A DNA stretch of 64,000 nucleotides from a virus. Under the pieces are notes generated by a model. It was not told the DNA's origin and did not search any database. It was given only the letters and a program-made list of their open reading frames with translations. The stretch's first letter is position 1, and every line of letters begins with the position of its first letter. Both the position numbers and the translations under genes were made by a program. The DNA is taken from positions 62,001-126,000 of IMG/VR virus record IMGVR_UViG_3300032087_003621, one strand, 5' to 3'. Shown one piece after another: positions 11,301-19,448 of this stretch.

Positions 11301-11890
11301 CGGGTACTAACTCAAACATTCTAACATTCGGTAATGACTCTGACTTGGCCATCTACCACGATGGGTCACATTCTTATATTAAAGACAAGGGTACTGGTGA
11401 TTTAAGACTCACCACCAATGCGTTCGGTGTAAGAAATTCTACTGACACTCAGAATATGATTACTGCTGCGGAAGGCGGCGCGGTTACACTTTATCATAAC
11501 GATACAGTTAGACTCGCAACCACATCTGCTGGTGTAACAGTCTCAGGTCTCTTAACTGCTGATACCAAGTCGTTTACGATTGACCATCCTACTAAAGAAG
11601 GAATGAAGTTACGGTATGGTTCACTTGAAGGACCAGAGCATGGGGTATATGTTCGTGGTAGGTTGAACGGTGAGAATACTATTGAGTTACCAGAAGTGTG
11701 GTTGGGTCTTGTTGATGAGAATACTATCACAGTTAACTTGACACCGATTGGTAAGGGTCAATGTTGGGTTGAGGATATTCAGAACAACACGGTCACGGTT
11801 GGCGGCCATCTGAACTGCTTCTATATGGTTCTCGCAGAACGTAAGGATGTCGAGAAACTAGAAGTGGAGTTTCCGGCCGATGGGAGTTAG
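5390..11890 (+). CDS. Giant repetitive tail fibre protein
   Basis: 2166 residues. The N-terminal ~55 residues probably attach to the virion. Residues ~60-1150 are a long array of imperfect beta-repeats of two kinds: D-[IV]-x-L-D-A-D-G-x-D-x-x-F-K-[DN]-G units, and Thr/Ser-rich TxTDTxGTxY units. Their Asp-rich turns could bind metal. Residues ~1150-1950 change to trimeric-fibre style repeats (GNVGIGTxSP, RMRITSAGN). The C-terminal ~110 residues (LRYGSLEGPEHGVYVRGR...) match the end domain of many cyanophage fibres. Host recognition is the likely role. The stop overlaps the start of the first lectin-like gene by 11 nt. Base composition of about 9240-11100 is visibly GC-richer than the flanks, suggesting an exchanged cassette. 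Confidence 0.85.
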   Translation: MADPYGYERPTLVDLGDNVNTFRRKVNQISDDLGDKRRLLTDAGTSLASDSDIVGNLIELDYRINETSGDLYLRANGGSLYIQNGNTSTIAAEFLYDSAAGTLSLVTPMSGDFTIDTVGDIILDADGNDIRFKNGGGGDEVVHTLANDANYTITAPADYLVDAVGDIDLDAGDLIIRFKANGTTHLTHTLGPTNFINSAQSLVRNISGALTDSASTSILRLSGTTTTDTVGTDYALAAGGNYTVDVDGSIADSAASISRTTTTTISDTSGTTYTVVAGTNISQTSTAGSTTHVSGTTTTHTVGTDYALTAGGNYTVDVDGAIADSAGTTISRTAGTNITDTASTGSYALNTGTTLEQTAGSSITQTSTTTFDQVSGGNFTTTVTGNALVDASGDITLSADGNDIVFDNGAGGDTVTHTLTDSGDYTVAQSGTGDYTVDVGGDIILDAAGDNIVFKDDGSTRITYTLGATTDIAMAGSLTTNVAGSITDSAGTTYAVVAGTSITQTAGTTFNQVSGGNFTTTVTGDVLVDASGTITLDADGNDVIFKNGAGGDTVTHTLADNADYTIIAPDDVVIDAVGNITLDADANNIFFRDGSVARVQYALGTSNVETWNGNLTRNVSAALVDSAGTSITTVSGTTTTHTVGTNYNLTAGGNSVVNITGSIDEDAGTTIDRTAGTNITDTASTGSYTLTADTNISQTATTGTITQTSGTTFTQTSGGAFTQTLGGNLTTNVTGNILIDASGQYNLSTDTTIKDSAGTAHTTVAGTQIVRTSGSSTTDTVGTDYTLTAENNINQTSTSGTITQTSGTTFDQVSGGNFTTTVTGDFTVDASGIIVLDTESDTITFKDGSAGHSVTHVFNPANGDYTVSAPRDYTLDIAGDIILDADGGDIFFKDAGTTNYQFATDGTISRTGDVALDVTGDITLDAAGDNIVFADAGSTRITYTLDATTDMALTGSLTHTIGGDYTENVTGSTVRNANAILDSSDTTYTVVAKTSVSQTSGTTFEQVSGTTFTQTSGGNFTTNVTGEYLVDASGDITLDADGGDIFFKDGGTTDYQFATNGTISRTGDITLDVTGDITLDADGGNWFFNDNTVTQFEFIAGTNKEIDVPSGDLTIDVAGDITLDADGGDILLKDGGTEFGRLSNSAGSLQIYSPQSDKDINFVGNDGGTTFTALSLDMSDSGSAIFNHDIYLPDNGIARFGNASDLTIYHTGSENIIEAQNGILVIRQNNDDNDVLIQSDNSIGGVTNYFRADGSTTAAILYFGGSEKISTTSTGINVTGTAVTDGLTVDGTGTAIDLRSNNNAGTALNTLRFTDTDPTAVNNAEIGKIEFYATDTSSVVASIVGHNGSASPDGYLQFNTAEGTALRTRMRIEDRGDISFYDSVGSSQQFFWDASTSRLGLGTTTPDNTFHVVSGAAGEVAQFTGAIEGRGLSIRSETNTDASAHVVFNSQSGGSKGMFTFETDGAERARLDENGNLLVGKTSSGIINEGVEFRPGGQIFGTQDGAYPLLLNRVTSDGDIAQFRKDNVTVGSIGVAISVPYFINPQTSGSGLRMGTGVIQPSDNAGAKSDANHDLGSSSGRFKDLYLSGRISAGGVSATGSNGIWIDSATGNVGIGTASPLSVIHLVDDTSTVYDATAYQSDLTIERKNTSGNNQSAHIRFNVTGHEGSTTGEASIGAVQTANASSADIVFTTRNAGTRGERMRITSAGNVGIKNSNPSSYSGDGADLVIGTTSGDNGLSIISGTSGTGNIYFGDVEETGTGSRRGQIVYDHASDHMRFATAASEAMRIDQNRNLLVSNTTTSTPGINNATTGHSLSSSGFAAHSRDGGVAALFVNVNGAPSSKGVLTSFRKQGVYIGEIGYDDSDLTIYSTTANHIGLRFGSGAVLPVNNAGTVTASIADLGGSTYKFKDLWISGTANLPTVDIDGGSIDGTTIGSTTTAAAFFTDVDITGTLTASLISPTTVSFNDYVSGTNSNILTFGNDSDLAIYHDGSHSYIKDKGTGDLRLTTNAFGVRNSTDTQNMITAAEGGAVTLYHNDTVRLATTSAGVTVSGLLTADTKSFTIDHPTKEGMKLRYGSLEGPEHGVYVRGRLNGENTIELPEVWLGLVDENTITVNLTPIGKGQCWVEDIQNNTVTVGGHLNCFYMVLAERKDVEKLEVEFPADGS
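8039..8637 (+). repeat. Pair of ~134-bp direct repeats inside the giant fibre gene
   Basis: Copies at 8039-8172 and 8504-8637 are 465 bp (155 codons) apart. Both encode LDADGGDIFFKD..T..YQFA..GTISRTGD..LDVTGDITLDA. They include identical stretches such as GGTACCATATCACGAACAGG, and many of the differences are third-position changes. The spacing keeps the reading frame, so recombination between copies would shorten or lengthen the fibre without a frameshift. Confidence 0.8.
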
Positions 11891-12587
11891 TTACGGGCCT
11901 AGTATTGTCAGTGACAGTTTAAAGTTTGTCATAGACGCTGGCAATACTAGGTGTTTTACGCCAGGCAATACTTCTTGTGTTAACATTATCACAGGCGGTG
12001 CGGTGACTGGTGCTAGTGGTCAACCGAACGCTGGGACCCATACTCCCAATACCGCAAACTTTCCTGCATATAACGCCATCAACGGTGGAGTGTTTGATTT
12101 TGCGGGTGGACGTGGAATGAACATTGATGAAGACTTAAATATTAGTGGTGCAATGTCAATCGATGTCTGGTATTATAAAAACTCTTCAGCTACACAATAT
12201 TTCTTTGATGGACGCAATCAAAATGGTAATTGGTTTCTTTCCAATTACACAAGTGGTAATATTAATTTTCATAATAATTTTATATACAATTTTGACACCA
12301 CTTATGATGCCAACAATGCCGATTTTCTTAATAGATGGCAACATCTCTGTATAACAAGTGATGCTACTGGTCCTAAATTGTATATCGATGGTACAGAAAG
12401 AACCAATGTATCAGGTAACAATAATGTAGATGAAGACATTCGAACCAACTTTCGTATTGGAACTCGTTACACAACATCAACTGAATGGACAGGTTATATG
12501 GGCCCAATTAAAATCTACTCTAGAGTTTTGACCGAAAGAGAAGTTCGTAAAAACTTTTTAGCACATCGTGCAAGGTTTGGTGTATAA
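11880..12587 (+). CDS. LamG/ConA-like lectin-fold protein, copy 1
   Basis: 235 residues starting inside the 3' end of the fibre gene (overlap 11 nt). The N-terminus is MGVSYGPSIVSDSLKF-IDAGN. The body has the LamG/concanavalin-A-like pattern: an early G-x-FDF-x-G strand, a MSIDVW strand, WQHLCIT, a LYIDGTE strand, and the terminal GYMGPIKIYSRVLTEREVRKNF motif typical of phage LamG domains. Such domains bind carbohydrate or protein ligands, so this is a probable adhesin or fibre-tip component. It is a tandem paralogue of the next gene, sharing its first ~8 codons and its last ~16 codons almost exactly at DNA level. No signal peptide or catalytic residues are visible. Confidence 0.75.
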   Translation: MGVSYGPSIVSDSLKFVIDAGNTRCFTPGNTSCVNIITGGAVTGASGQPNAGTHTPNTANFPAYNAINGGVFDFAGGRGMNIDEDLNISGAMSIDVWYYKNSSATQYFFDGRNQNGNWFLSNYTSGNINFHNNFIYNFDTTYDANNADFLNRWQHLCITSDATGPKLYIDGTERTNVSGNNNVDEDIRTNFRIGTRYTTSTEWTGYMGPIKIYSRVLTEREVRKNFLAHRARFGV

Positions 12588-13309
12588 TGGGAGTTAGTTA
12601 CGGGCCTAGGATTACAACCGATGGTTTGATAATGCGAATCGACCCAGCCAGTCTCAGGTCCTATCCTGGGACTGGTTCTAGTATTACTGATGTCGCAAGT
12701 GGGCGAGTCGGAACAATCTCTGGCGTTACTATCAGTGACGGCACGTTTGATTTCGATGGCGTTAATGACCTGATTGATATGAACAATTCTTATATTAATC
12801 AAACCTCGAATACCTTAACCAGTGGAAGTTCTACAGGACAAAGCGACTACACTTTAGAAGCTTGGATATACGTTCGCACATCTCAAGGTACTACCACAAG
12901 TGCAGATAGTATTATAGGTTCTACGACTTCTGTTGGCGTAGGTATGCAGGTTGGGGTTTCTGGTGGAAACCCTCGAATGAATTTTGGCGCTAGAAGTACC
13001 AATAATTTCTATGGAAGTACATTTTCTTATAATCAGTGGTATCATGTGGTTTGGTGTAAACAACACAATACCTTCACAAACGTTTATATGAATGGTGAAT
13101 TAGATACTGGTCTTGTAAGTTTTGATGGTAATGATGATTATTACATCTTAGGGGGTACCTATGGAGACATAACCATAGGAAACTCAAGTGGCCGTGTTAC
13201 AGGATTTTTTGATGGCAAGATGGGTCCACTCTCAATTTATAATAAAGGATTGTCAGAATCAGAGGTTCGTAAAAACTTTTTAGCACATCGAGCAAGGTTT
13301 GGTTTGTGA
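12587..13309 (+). CDS. LamG/ConA-like lectin-fold protein, copy 2
   Basis: 240 residues. Its ATG shares a base with the TAA of copy 1 (TAATG coupling). The N-terminus MGVSYGPRITTDGL and C-terminus GKMGPLSIYNKGLSESEVRKNFLAHRARFGL closely parallel copy 1. In between are the LamG strands FDFDGVNDLI, YTLEAWIYV, QWYHVVW and VYMNGELD. The middle of the protein is strongly diverged while the ends are conserved, the pattern expected if the ends serve assembly and the middle binds ligand. Likely a host-recognition adhesin; the ligand is unknown. Confidence 0.75.
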   Translation: MGVSYGPRITTDGLIMRIDPASLRSYPGTGSSITDVASGRVGTISGVTISDGTFDFDGVNDLIDMNNSYINQTSNTLTSGSSTGQSDYTLEAWIYVRTSQGTTTSADSIIGSTTSVGVGMQVGVSGGNPRMNFGARSTNNFYGSTFSYNQWYHVVWCKQHNTFTNVYMNGELDTGLVSFDGNDDYYILGGTYGDITIGNSSGRVTGFFDGKMGPLSIYNKGLSESEVRKNFLAHRARFGL

Positions 13310-13316
13310 ATAAATA
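13309..13316 (+). promoter_or_regulatory. Possible weak late promoter (AATAAATA)
   Basis: This octamer has one mismatch to the TATAAATA late core and lies 27 nt before the ATG at 13344, a spacing like that of the exact boxes elsewhere in the window. It overlaps the stop codon of the preceding gene. Confidence 0.35.
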
Positions 13317-13343
13317 TAGTATAAACTTTAGGTATTGTCAATA

Positions 13344-14585
13344 ATGGCTACGACAAAAATAACTCAGGTTGGTAAAAGAATCGTTAATGATAGTTCATTA
13401 ATTTTTTACTACGATATGACCAATACGATTCGTTCGTTTAAAGGAAAACCAACGACGAATTTGTTTGCTGGATATGTAAATCAATACGACACTTGGACCA
13501 CATCATCAATAGAATTTACATATTACGACCCGCTTCCAGAAGTTAAAATGACAGAAACTTCGGCTAACGTGGGACATTATGTTTTAAAAGACACCACGTT
13601 AACAGACGATACTGAATACACACAATCGATTTATGTCAAGCCCGTTGAGAGAGAACATTTTCAAATATCACCTTCAACTGGATTTCCTGTAAGTTTATAT
13701 GCTAACTTCACTTTGACCGGAGAAGGTAGTATCTCGGGTACGGGTGCTTCAAAGGCAACAATTAAGTTAATAAAAAGTGGACGATATTCTGGATGGTATC
13801 GTTGCACCTATACAGAAACTAGTACGTCTCCTGGCGCAGGAAGAATGGCATATGCAGTTATCAATTCCGCTTCTGCGACTCGTTTAGTAGCGTATGCTGG
13901 AACGCCTGGTTCTGGTGTATTAATTCTTGACCCTCAATTGGAAGCTAGTAGTTTCGCCACTCCGTTTATTGATGGGACGAGAAGTAATACCCAAGCGATT
14001 ATTGATTTGACAGGTAATGAAACCGTAACAGCTAATTCTCTTACGTATAATAGTGATGGCACATTTAGATTTGGTAATGGTCAATATATAACGCTACCTA
14101 ATGCTGCAACAACGTTTGGTACAGGTTCAGTCAGCACATCGGTAGAGTTTTGGATTAGACCAATAGACGATACTGATACAACAAGAATACCCGTTGGGCA
14201 TCAAAATGTATCCGGCGAAAGATTTTATATTGGGATTACTGGTAGTAATTGGGATGTAGGTTGGGGTGGCTTTGGTTGGAATGATGGATTTACTGGAACT
14301 CGACCCACTGCTGATTATGACATTTATCAACACATATGTGTCACAATAAATGCGGGCGTAGTAAGTCTGTATAAAAATGGAGTGAAATCGACGTTCTCTA
14401 AAACAGAAACAACTGTAACGCAGTCTGGCGTTTTTCCGATTGGAACTTATTTTAGTGGGGGAAGTCCATCTGGGGCTTATTATGGTATAGACGATATTCC
14501 TATTTTTAGAATTTACAGCAGAGCTCTCTCAGAAGCAGAAGTAAAACAAAACTTTATCGCACACAGAAAACAGTTCGGTCTTTAA
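13344..14585 (+). CDS. LamG-domain protein with extra N-terminal carbohydrate-binding-like module, copy 3
   Basis: 413 residues from the ATG at 13344; a TTG 9 nt upstream is less likely. Residues ~1-200 contain a beta-sandwich-like module (YTQSIYVKPVEREHF, SGWYRCTYTET, VLILDPQLEASSFATPFIDG) resembling carbohydrate-binding modules found before phage LamG domains. Residues ~225-413 are a LamG domain (FGNGQYITLPN, SVEFWIRP, YQHICVTIN, LYKNGV). The C-terminus IFRIYSRALSEAEVKQNFIAHRKQFGL is clearly homologous to copies 1 and 2. A host-surface adhesin is the best guess. Confidence 0.75.
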   Translation: MATTKITQVGKRIVNDSSLIFYYDMTNTIRSFKGKPTTNLFAGYVNQYDTWTTSSIEFTYYDPLPEVKMTETSANVGHYVLKDTTLTDDTEYTQSIYVKPVEREHFQISPSTGFPVSLYANFTLTGEGSISGTGASKATIKLIKSGRYSGWYRCTYTETSTSPGAGRMAYAVINSASATRLVAYAGTPGSGVLILDPQLEASSFATPFIDGTRSNTQAIIDLTGNETVTANSLTYNSDGTFRFGNGQYITLPNAATTFGTGSVSTSVEFWIRPIDDTDTTRIPVGHQNVSGERFYIGITGSNWDVGWGGFGWNDGFTGTRPTADYDIYQHICVTINAGVVSLYKNGVKSTFSKTETTVTQSGVFPIGTYFSGGSPSGAYYGIDDIPIFRIYSRALSEAEVKQNFIAHRKQFGL

Positions 14586-14592
14586 AAACCGA

Positions 14593-14600
14593 TATAAATA
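14593..14600 (+). promoter_or_regulatory. T4-type late promoter, TATAAATA
   Basis: Exact TATAAATA in the gap between lectin copy 3 and the S74 fibre gene, 39 nt before its ATG. No -35 element is needed by gp55-type RNA polymerase. This should drive late expression of the 14639 fibre gene. Confidence 0.75.
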
Positions 14601-14638
14601 AATAGAAATGTAACCTCAACGAGTTTGGATAATCCACT

Positions 14639-17600
14639 ATGGCACTTGACGATAAAAATATTTTAATTACACCCAATACTGGTACTGCCAACGAACCAAA
14701 GATAGAATTTACTGGGGCAGACGCTAGTGGTAATGATACCATTACTCTCAGTGCCAGTTACGATGGTACAGTTTCTACTCTTTCGTTTGAAGCTTCTACG
14801 GGTCAGTTATTCAGTGTTGCGAACATCGATAGTGATGGTGATGGTTATTCTTTCTCAATCAACGACAATTCAGGTATTCCTGCCGTTCTGGTAGAACTTG
14901 ATGGTACAATTCAATTAAATCCCAACACAGGCAATGTGTTAATCGGCACTTCTACTGATGATGGTTCTAATCTATTACAAGTCAATGGTGATACAAAATT
15001 AACAGGTAATGTTTCTGGTATCACAGACCTCTACATTGATGACCAGATTATCTCTACGGGTGATACAAACACGTATCTTCAGTTTCATGCAGCCGACCAA
15101 TTCAGAATTGTAGCTGGTGGGTCGGAAAGAATAGAAATAACTAATGTAAGTCCACATGTTCTTATTACTGGTAATTTAAAGGTTTCGGGTGACATTGAGG
15201 CAACAGGTACACTAGACGCAATTAGTCAGAACGACCTCTCTGTCACTGATAGAAAAATTACCTTAAACGATGGTGAAACTTTAGCAGGTATTAATGGTGG
15301 TGCTGGAGGTGAACTTGCAGTATCAGGTATTTTCATTGATAGAGGAACGTTAGATTCAGCTTCTTTCGTTTTTAACGAAACAGTTGATGCTTGGCAAGTT
15401 AGATTAAATAGTGCGTTTGATACGCCAGCACTGGGCAATTTGCAAGCAGACTCTATTGGCGCTACTACTATCAACGCTTCGACACTAATAGGGAATTTAA
15501 ATTGGAGTTATATTCAAGACAAACCAGACCCCGTTGTTACTGTTACTTTAACGGGTGATGTTACTGGTTCTGGAAACACCACACTCACGGATTTGACTAG
15601 TGGGACAATCAGTTTTGCAACTACTATTGCCGCTAACTCGGTTGCGTTAGGTACGGACACGACAGGTGCGTATGTTGCTGATATTGTTCAGGGAGACGCA
15701 ATCAGTATTTCCGAAACAGCAAATAATGCGGAAGGAAATACAGTAACCATTAACCACGCTGATACATCATCAGTGGGCAACTTATCTTCTGATAATGCGA
15801 ACGGTACTGTACTTCAAGATATTTCATTCACCTTCGATACTTACGGTCACACAACTGCCGCTTCTGTAGTAACAACTAACCTAGACAACAGGTATATAAG
15901 GTCTTTCCAAGTAGAAGATGGTGATGGTACTGAAGTTACGATTAATCAGGCGAATGAGTGGAAGTTTGTAGAGGGTGCTGGAGATGGTGCTTCTATTGAT
16001 ATTAACTGGACTGATGTCTCCAATGGTACTGATGCTGACCCATATGATTTGACTTTTAGTGTAACCAACACAGATAAAGGTTCTGCACAAAATATTTTCA
16101 AAACCTTTACTGTTGACGATACTGACACTGAATATACTTGGGCCGATACAGGTTCCGCTGTCGCTGATACCAATGCAGATACGCTGACATTTGTTAGTGG
16201 AAATGATTTTGACGTTGATGTTGATGCCACAAATGATGCTATTCGTTTTCAACATGTTGATATAACAAGAACTGATACGACATCTACTGCGACTCCAGCA
16301 TATGGTGGTACATTCACTGTCATCGATTCTTTAACGACTAATGCCAGAGGCCACGTAACTGCTGCTAATGTTAAAACAGTAACAATTCCTGCAAGTGATA
16401 ATACAAATACAACGTATGATTTATCAATCATTCAGACAGGTGGAAATGATGATAATCCAGCAATTAGATTAGCCGCTGGGGGTTCTGGTTCAGGAAACGA
16501 TGATTTAACACTTACGGGTGGGGGTGCGATTACAATTACTCGTACCAGTGCGACCGGACTTACCATTGAACACACCGACACATCATCTCAAGGAAGTGTC
16601 GATAATTCTGGAAACACATTCATTCAAGATATCACGCTTGACACATATGGACACATCACTGGTATAACAAGTGCAACGACCTCAATCGGTAATGCAACAA
16701 TTACTATCGCAGGGGGTACTGATTTACAAAATACCGCTGGTGATTTTACAACTAATCAAACTGGTAATGAAACTATTACCATTAATCACAGTAATATAAC
16801 AAGAACTGATACGACATCTACTGCGACCCCAGCATATGGTGGTACATTTACCGTTATAGATTCGTTAACGACTAACGCACGTGGACACGTTACAGCTGCT
16901 AATGTTAAAACGGTAACGGTCCCTGCAAGTGATAATACAAACACAACGTACTCCATCAGTACAGTAGCCGGTGATGATGCCGTCTCAGAAAAAATTCGAT
17001 TAACTGCTGGTGGTTCTGGTTCGGGAACTGACGATATTATATTGGCTGTGGCACAAACTGGTACTACTGACGGTCTTGACATTTCTGAAACTGGTGATAC
17101 AATTACCTTTGCACACCATGATACATCTACTCTTAGTGGTGCACAAGGTTCTGCTGGTATTGCAAGTATCACCGTAGACGAAATGGGTCACGTTACAGCA
17201 GTAACCACCGCAACATACAATAACTATTCTCACCCAACATACACTACGCGAAGTATCAATACATCTGGTGTAGATGTTCTTGATGTATTTACGTCTGATA
17301 CAATTGGTTCTGTAACTAACATCACTACGAGGACATTGCCAAATGCTACAGCTTCTGTCGTAGGTGTAGTGAGCACAGGAGCTCAAGACTTTGGTGGTGT
17401 GAAAACGTTTAAAGGTGGTCAGATTGTAGTTGAAGGGACTTCACAACCTGAACTTACATTTAACTATGTTCCAGCAGATAATGCGATTGGTCTAAACGAA
17501 TCGTTAGGTAGGATTGAATTTAAAGGTACAGATGAAAGTGTTCAGGACACAGCAGTTAGGATTCAGGCAACTGCTTATGCTGAATGGGGTACTAGTACAG

Positions 17601-19444
17601 ATACAACGGATGCGCCAGGTGAATTATCAATATGGGTTACACGTGATGGAACAGATACCTTATACGAAACTTTAACTATTAATCAGGCGGAAGTAGTTGT
17701 TAATGAACAGTCTCAGGATGTCGATTTTAGAGTTGAGTCTAATGTTGATCAGAACGCGTTTTTCGTCCGTGGTTCTGATGGTAATATAGGCCTAGGCACT
17801 AGTGCACCAAATGCTGATTTGCAAATTAGTAAAGCCACTCCTGATCTTCGTTTCGCTAATACTACTACAAATACCGATTGGGATAGAGGTGATATATTTG
17901 GTTCAATAGAATTTTTTACTGAAGGTGACGTAACATCACAAATAGACGCTATACAAATATTAAATAATCAGAATATTCCTTACGGGGGTCTCTCTTTTAG
18001 AACTGGACACGATACTACAAATCCTCCTACAAGAATGGTAATTGACCACAATGGTGCTATTACCATGTTTAACGAGCTCTCCTCGCAGGGTTATAGTTCT
18101 TTGGCTGACACGACTACGACGGATGAGAAAATTAATTTAACACTTTACCAAAGCTCGAGGAGGGGAGCTGGGACTGAATCTGATATAAGAAGTCCAGCAA
18201 TATTAGCTGGAATCGGGCAAGCCTCAGCACTCCCGGCATATAGTGATGAAGATTCAGATATATTTACTATCATAGCTGCTAATGGGACCACGAACCCTCA
18301 CTATGCTGCAAACGCAGCGATATCACTCTATCTAGATAAAACTGCGGACCCAGCTAACCCAGGCAGCGGCGGTATAAGATTTTTTACTACTTATGCTGAA
18401 ACCTTTCCGCCAACCACTCTAGTTGAGTCGATGCGAATCAACGCGCTTGGCAAAGTCGGCATCGGCACAAATATTATAGCTGATTCTGATAAACTGTATG
18501 TGAAAGGAGGGCATTTAGTAGTAGATGCCGATGGAACCTTTAACACTGCCGCGTTGAGATTTGTTAATGATAATGAAAGATCTAGAATAACATCTGACTA
18601 TGGCACTGGCGGTGGCGGTAGGATGGGGTTTTGGACTGATACGACAGGTGGTACATTAGTTCAAAGAATGACCATCGATAACACAGGCAACGTCGGCATC
18701 CGCCTGACGAGTCCGTCAGATACCTTGGAAGTAAAAGCCAGCGGAAATGATGATGGTATAAGATTAAAAGGTAGTTCCGACGATGACTTATTCTGGATAC
18801 ATCAACAAAATACTGATGGTGTTACAGCAAGAATGTACCATGCCGGTGACTTAAATATTGTATTGAATTCCGAGGGAAATCAACGAGCTCGTTTCAACGG
18901 CACAACTGGTTCATACTTGACTTGGGAATACGGTGGTGCCACCTCAATGGCTGATATAGGTACTGGAAATCATGTTTTTGGCAGTGGTGGAAAAGTCAAT
19001 GACTTTGGAATAACATGTAGAATAGGTAAATTATTATTTGGTAGTAACGGTACTGATATTGATATGATGTTAGATAGTTCTTCCGATCTCCACGTAAAAA
19101 ATGATATTATTGCCTTCTCTACCTCATTATCAGACCAACGCCTCAAAGATGATGTAAAAACACTTGATAAATCGTTAGAGAAGATTCTACAATTGAGAGG
19201 TGTATCGTTCACTTGGAATGCAGGGTCTCGTGAAGGAGTTCGTGACATCGGTGTTATAGCTCAAGAAGTAGAAACAGTTATACCAGAAATTGTTCGGGAG
19301 AAAAAAGCAGAACTAATTGATGGGTTACCGACAAAAACTGTTGACTACGAAAAACTTGTTGCTGTTCTTATCGAAGGTATGAAAGAACAACAATCCCAGA
19401 TTGATGAACTCCGTGAAGAAATTCAAGCACTCAAGGGAGAGTAA
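14639..19444 (+). CDS. Tail fibre with C-terminal Peptidase S74 intramolecular chaperone
   Basis: 1601 residues. The N-terminus is MALDDKNILITPNTGTANEPKIEF. A long region of beta-repeats follows (GNVLIGTSTDDGSNLLQVNGD, DTTSTATPAYGGTF, ARGHVTAANVKTV units), then GNVGIRLTSPSDTLEVKASG trimer-type repeats. The last ~104 residues are a Peptidase S74 domain beginning SDQRLKDD. The predicted catalytic dyad is Ser1498 and Lys1503, and later VIAQEVETVIPEIV and a leucine heptad helix complete the domain. In this family the domain trimerises, drives fibre folding and then cuts itself off just before the serine. The mature fibre would therefore be about 1497 residues. Host attachment is the probable role. 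Confidence 0.88.
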   Translation: MALDDKNILITPNTGTANEPKIEFTGADASGNDTITLSASYDGTVSTLSFEASTGQLFSVANIDSDGDGYSFSINDNSGIPAVLVELDGTIQLNPNTGNVLIGTSTDDGSNLLQVNGDTKLTGNVSGITDLYIDDQIISTGDTNTYLQFHAADQFRIVAGGSERIEITNVSPHVLITGNLKVSGDIEATGTLDAISQNDLSVTDRKITLNDGETLAGINGGAGGELAVSGIFIDRGTLDSASFVFNETVDAWQVRLNSAFDTPALGNLQADSIGATTINASTLIGNLNWSYIQDKPDPVVTVTLTGDVTGSGNTTLTDLTSGTISFATTIAANSVALGTDTTGAYVADIVQGDAISISETANNAEGNTVTINHADTSSVGNLSSDNANGTVLQDISFTFDTYGHTTAASVVTTNLDNRYIRSFQVEDGDGTEVTINQANEWKFVEGAGDGASIDINWTDVSNGTDADPYDLTFSVTNTDKGSAQNIFKTFTVDDTDTEYTWADTGSAVADTNADTLTFVSGNDFDVDVDATNDAIRFQHVDITRTDTTSTATPAYGGTFTVIDSLTTNARGHVTAANVKTVTIPASDNTNTTYDLSIIQTGGNDDNPAIRLAAGGSGSGNDDLTLTGGGAITITRTSATGLTIEHTDTSSQGSVDNSGNTFIQDITLDTYGHITGITSATTSIGNATITIAGGTDLQNTAGDFTTNQTGNETITINHSNITRTDTTSTATPAYGGTFTVIDSLTTNARGHVTAANVKTVTVPASDNTNTTYSISTVAGDDAVSEKIRLTAGGSGSGTDDIILAVAQTGTTDGLDISETGDTITFAHHDTSTLSGAQGSAGIASITVDEMGHVTAVTTATYNNYSHPTYTTRSINTSGVDVLDVFTSDTIGSVTNITTRTLPNATASVVGVVSTGAQDFGGVKTFKGGQIVVEGTSQPELTFNYVPADNAIGLNESLGRIEFKGTDESVQDTAVRIQATAYAEWGTSTDTTDAPGELSIWVTRDGTDTLYETLTINQAEVVVNEQSQDVDFRVESNVDQNAFFVRGSDGNIGLGTSAPNADLQISKATPDLRFANTTTNTDWDRGDIFGSIEFFTEGDVTSQIDAIQILNNQNIPYGGLSFRTGHDTTNPPTRMVIDHNGAITMFNELSSQGYSSLADTTTTDEKINLTLYQSSRRGAGTESDIRSPAILAGIGQASALPAYSDEDSDIFTIIAANGTTNPHYAANAAISLYLDKTADPANPGSGGIRFFTTYAETFPPTTLVESMRINALGKVGIGTNIIADSDKLYVKGGHLVVDADGTFNTAALRFVNDNERSRITSDYGTGGGGRMGFWTDTTGGTLVQRMTIDNTGNVGIRLTSPSDTLEVKASGNDDGIRLKGSSDDDLFWIHQQNTDGVTARMYHAGDLNIVLNSEGNQRARFNGTTGSYLTWEYGGATSMADIGTGNHVFGSGGKVNDFGITCRIGKLLFGSNGTDIDMMLDSSSDLHVKNDIIAFSTSLSDQRLKDDVKTLDKSLEKILQLRGVSFTWNAGSREGVRDIGVIAQEVETVIPEIVREKKAELIDGLPTKTVDYEKLVAVLIEGMKEQQSQIDELREEIQALKGE
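16261..16950 (+). repeat. Two 156-bp direct repeats inside the S74 fibre gene
   Basis: Copies at 16261-16416 and 16795-16950 are exactly 534 bp (178 codons) apart. Both encode ITRTDTTSTATPAYGGTF and the following RGHVTAANVKTV and PASDNTNTTY segments. Nearly all differences are synonymous, showing an old in-frame duplication kept under protein-level selection. Confidence 0.85.
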
Positions 19445-19448
19445 GTAG

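Larger units (their letters stand above)
11880..13309 (+). repeat. Tandem gene duplication with conserved ends
   Basis: The first 23 nt of the genes at 11880 and 12587 are identical. The last ~48 nt are nearly identical (from the codons for EVRKNF to the stop). The two ~700-bp genes are therefore a direct tandem repeat with divergent centres. A third, more distant relative follows at 13344. Confidence 0.85.

Noticed and set aside
5390-14585. Diversity-generating retroelement acting on the lectin-like genes
   Set aside because: No reverse transcriptase gene or adenine-biased template/variable repeat pair is visible in the window.
15881-17386. Several minus-strand ORFs of 90-128 codons under the S74 fibre gene
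   Set aside because: They are shadows of repetitive, Thr-rich plus-strand coding sequence; no start signals or family features.
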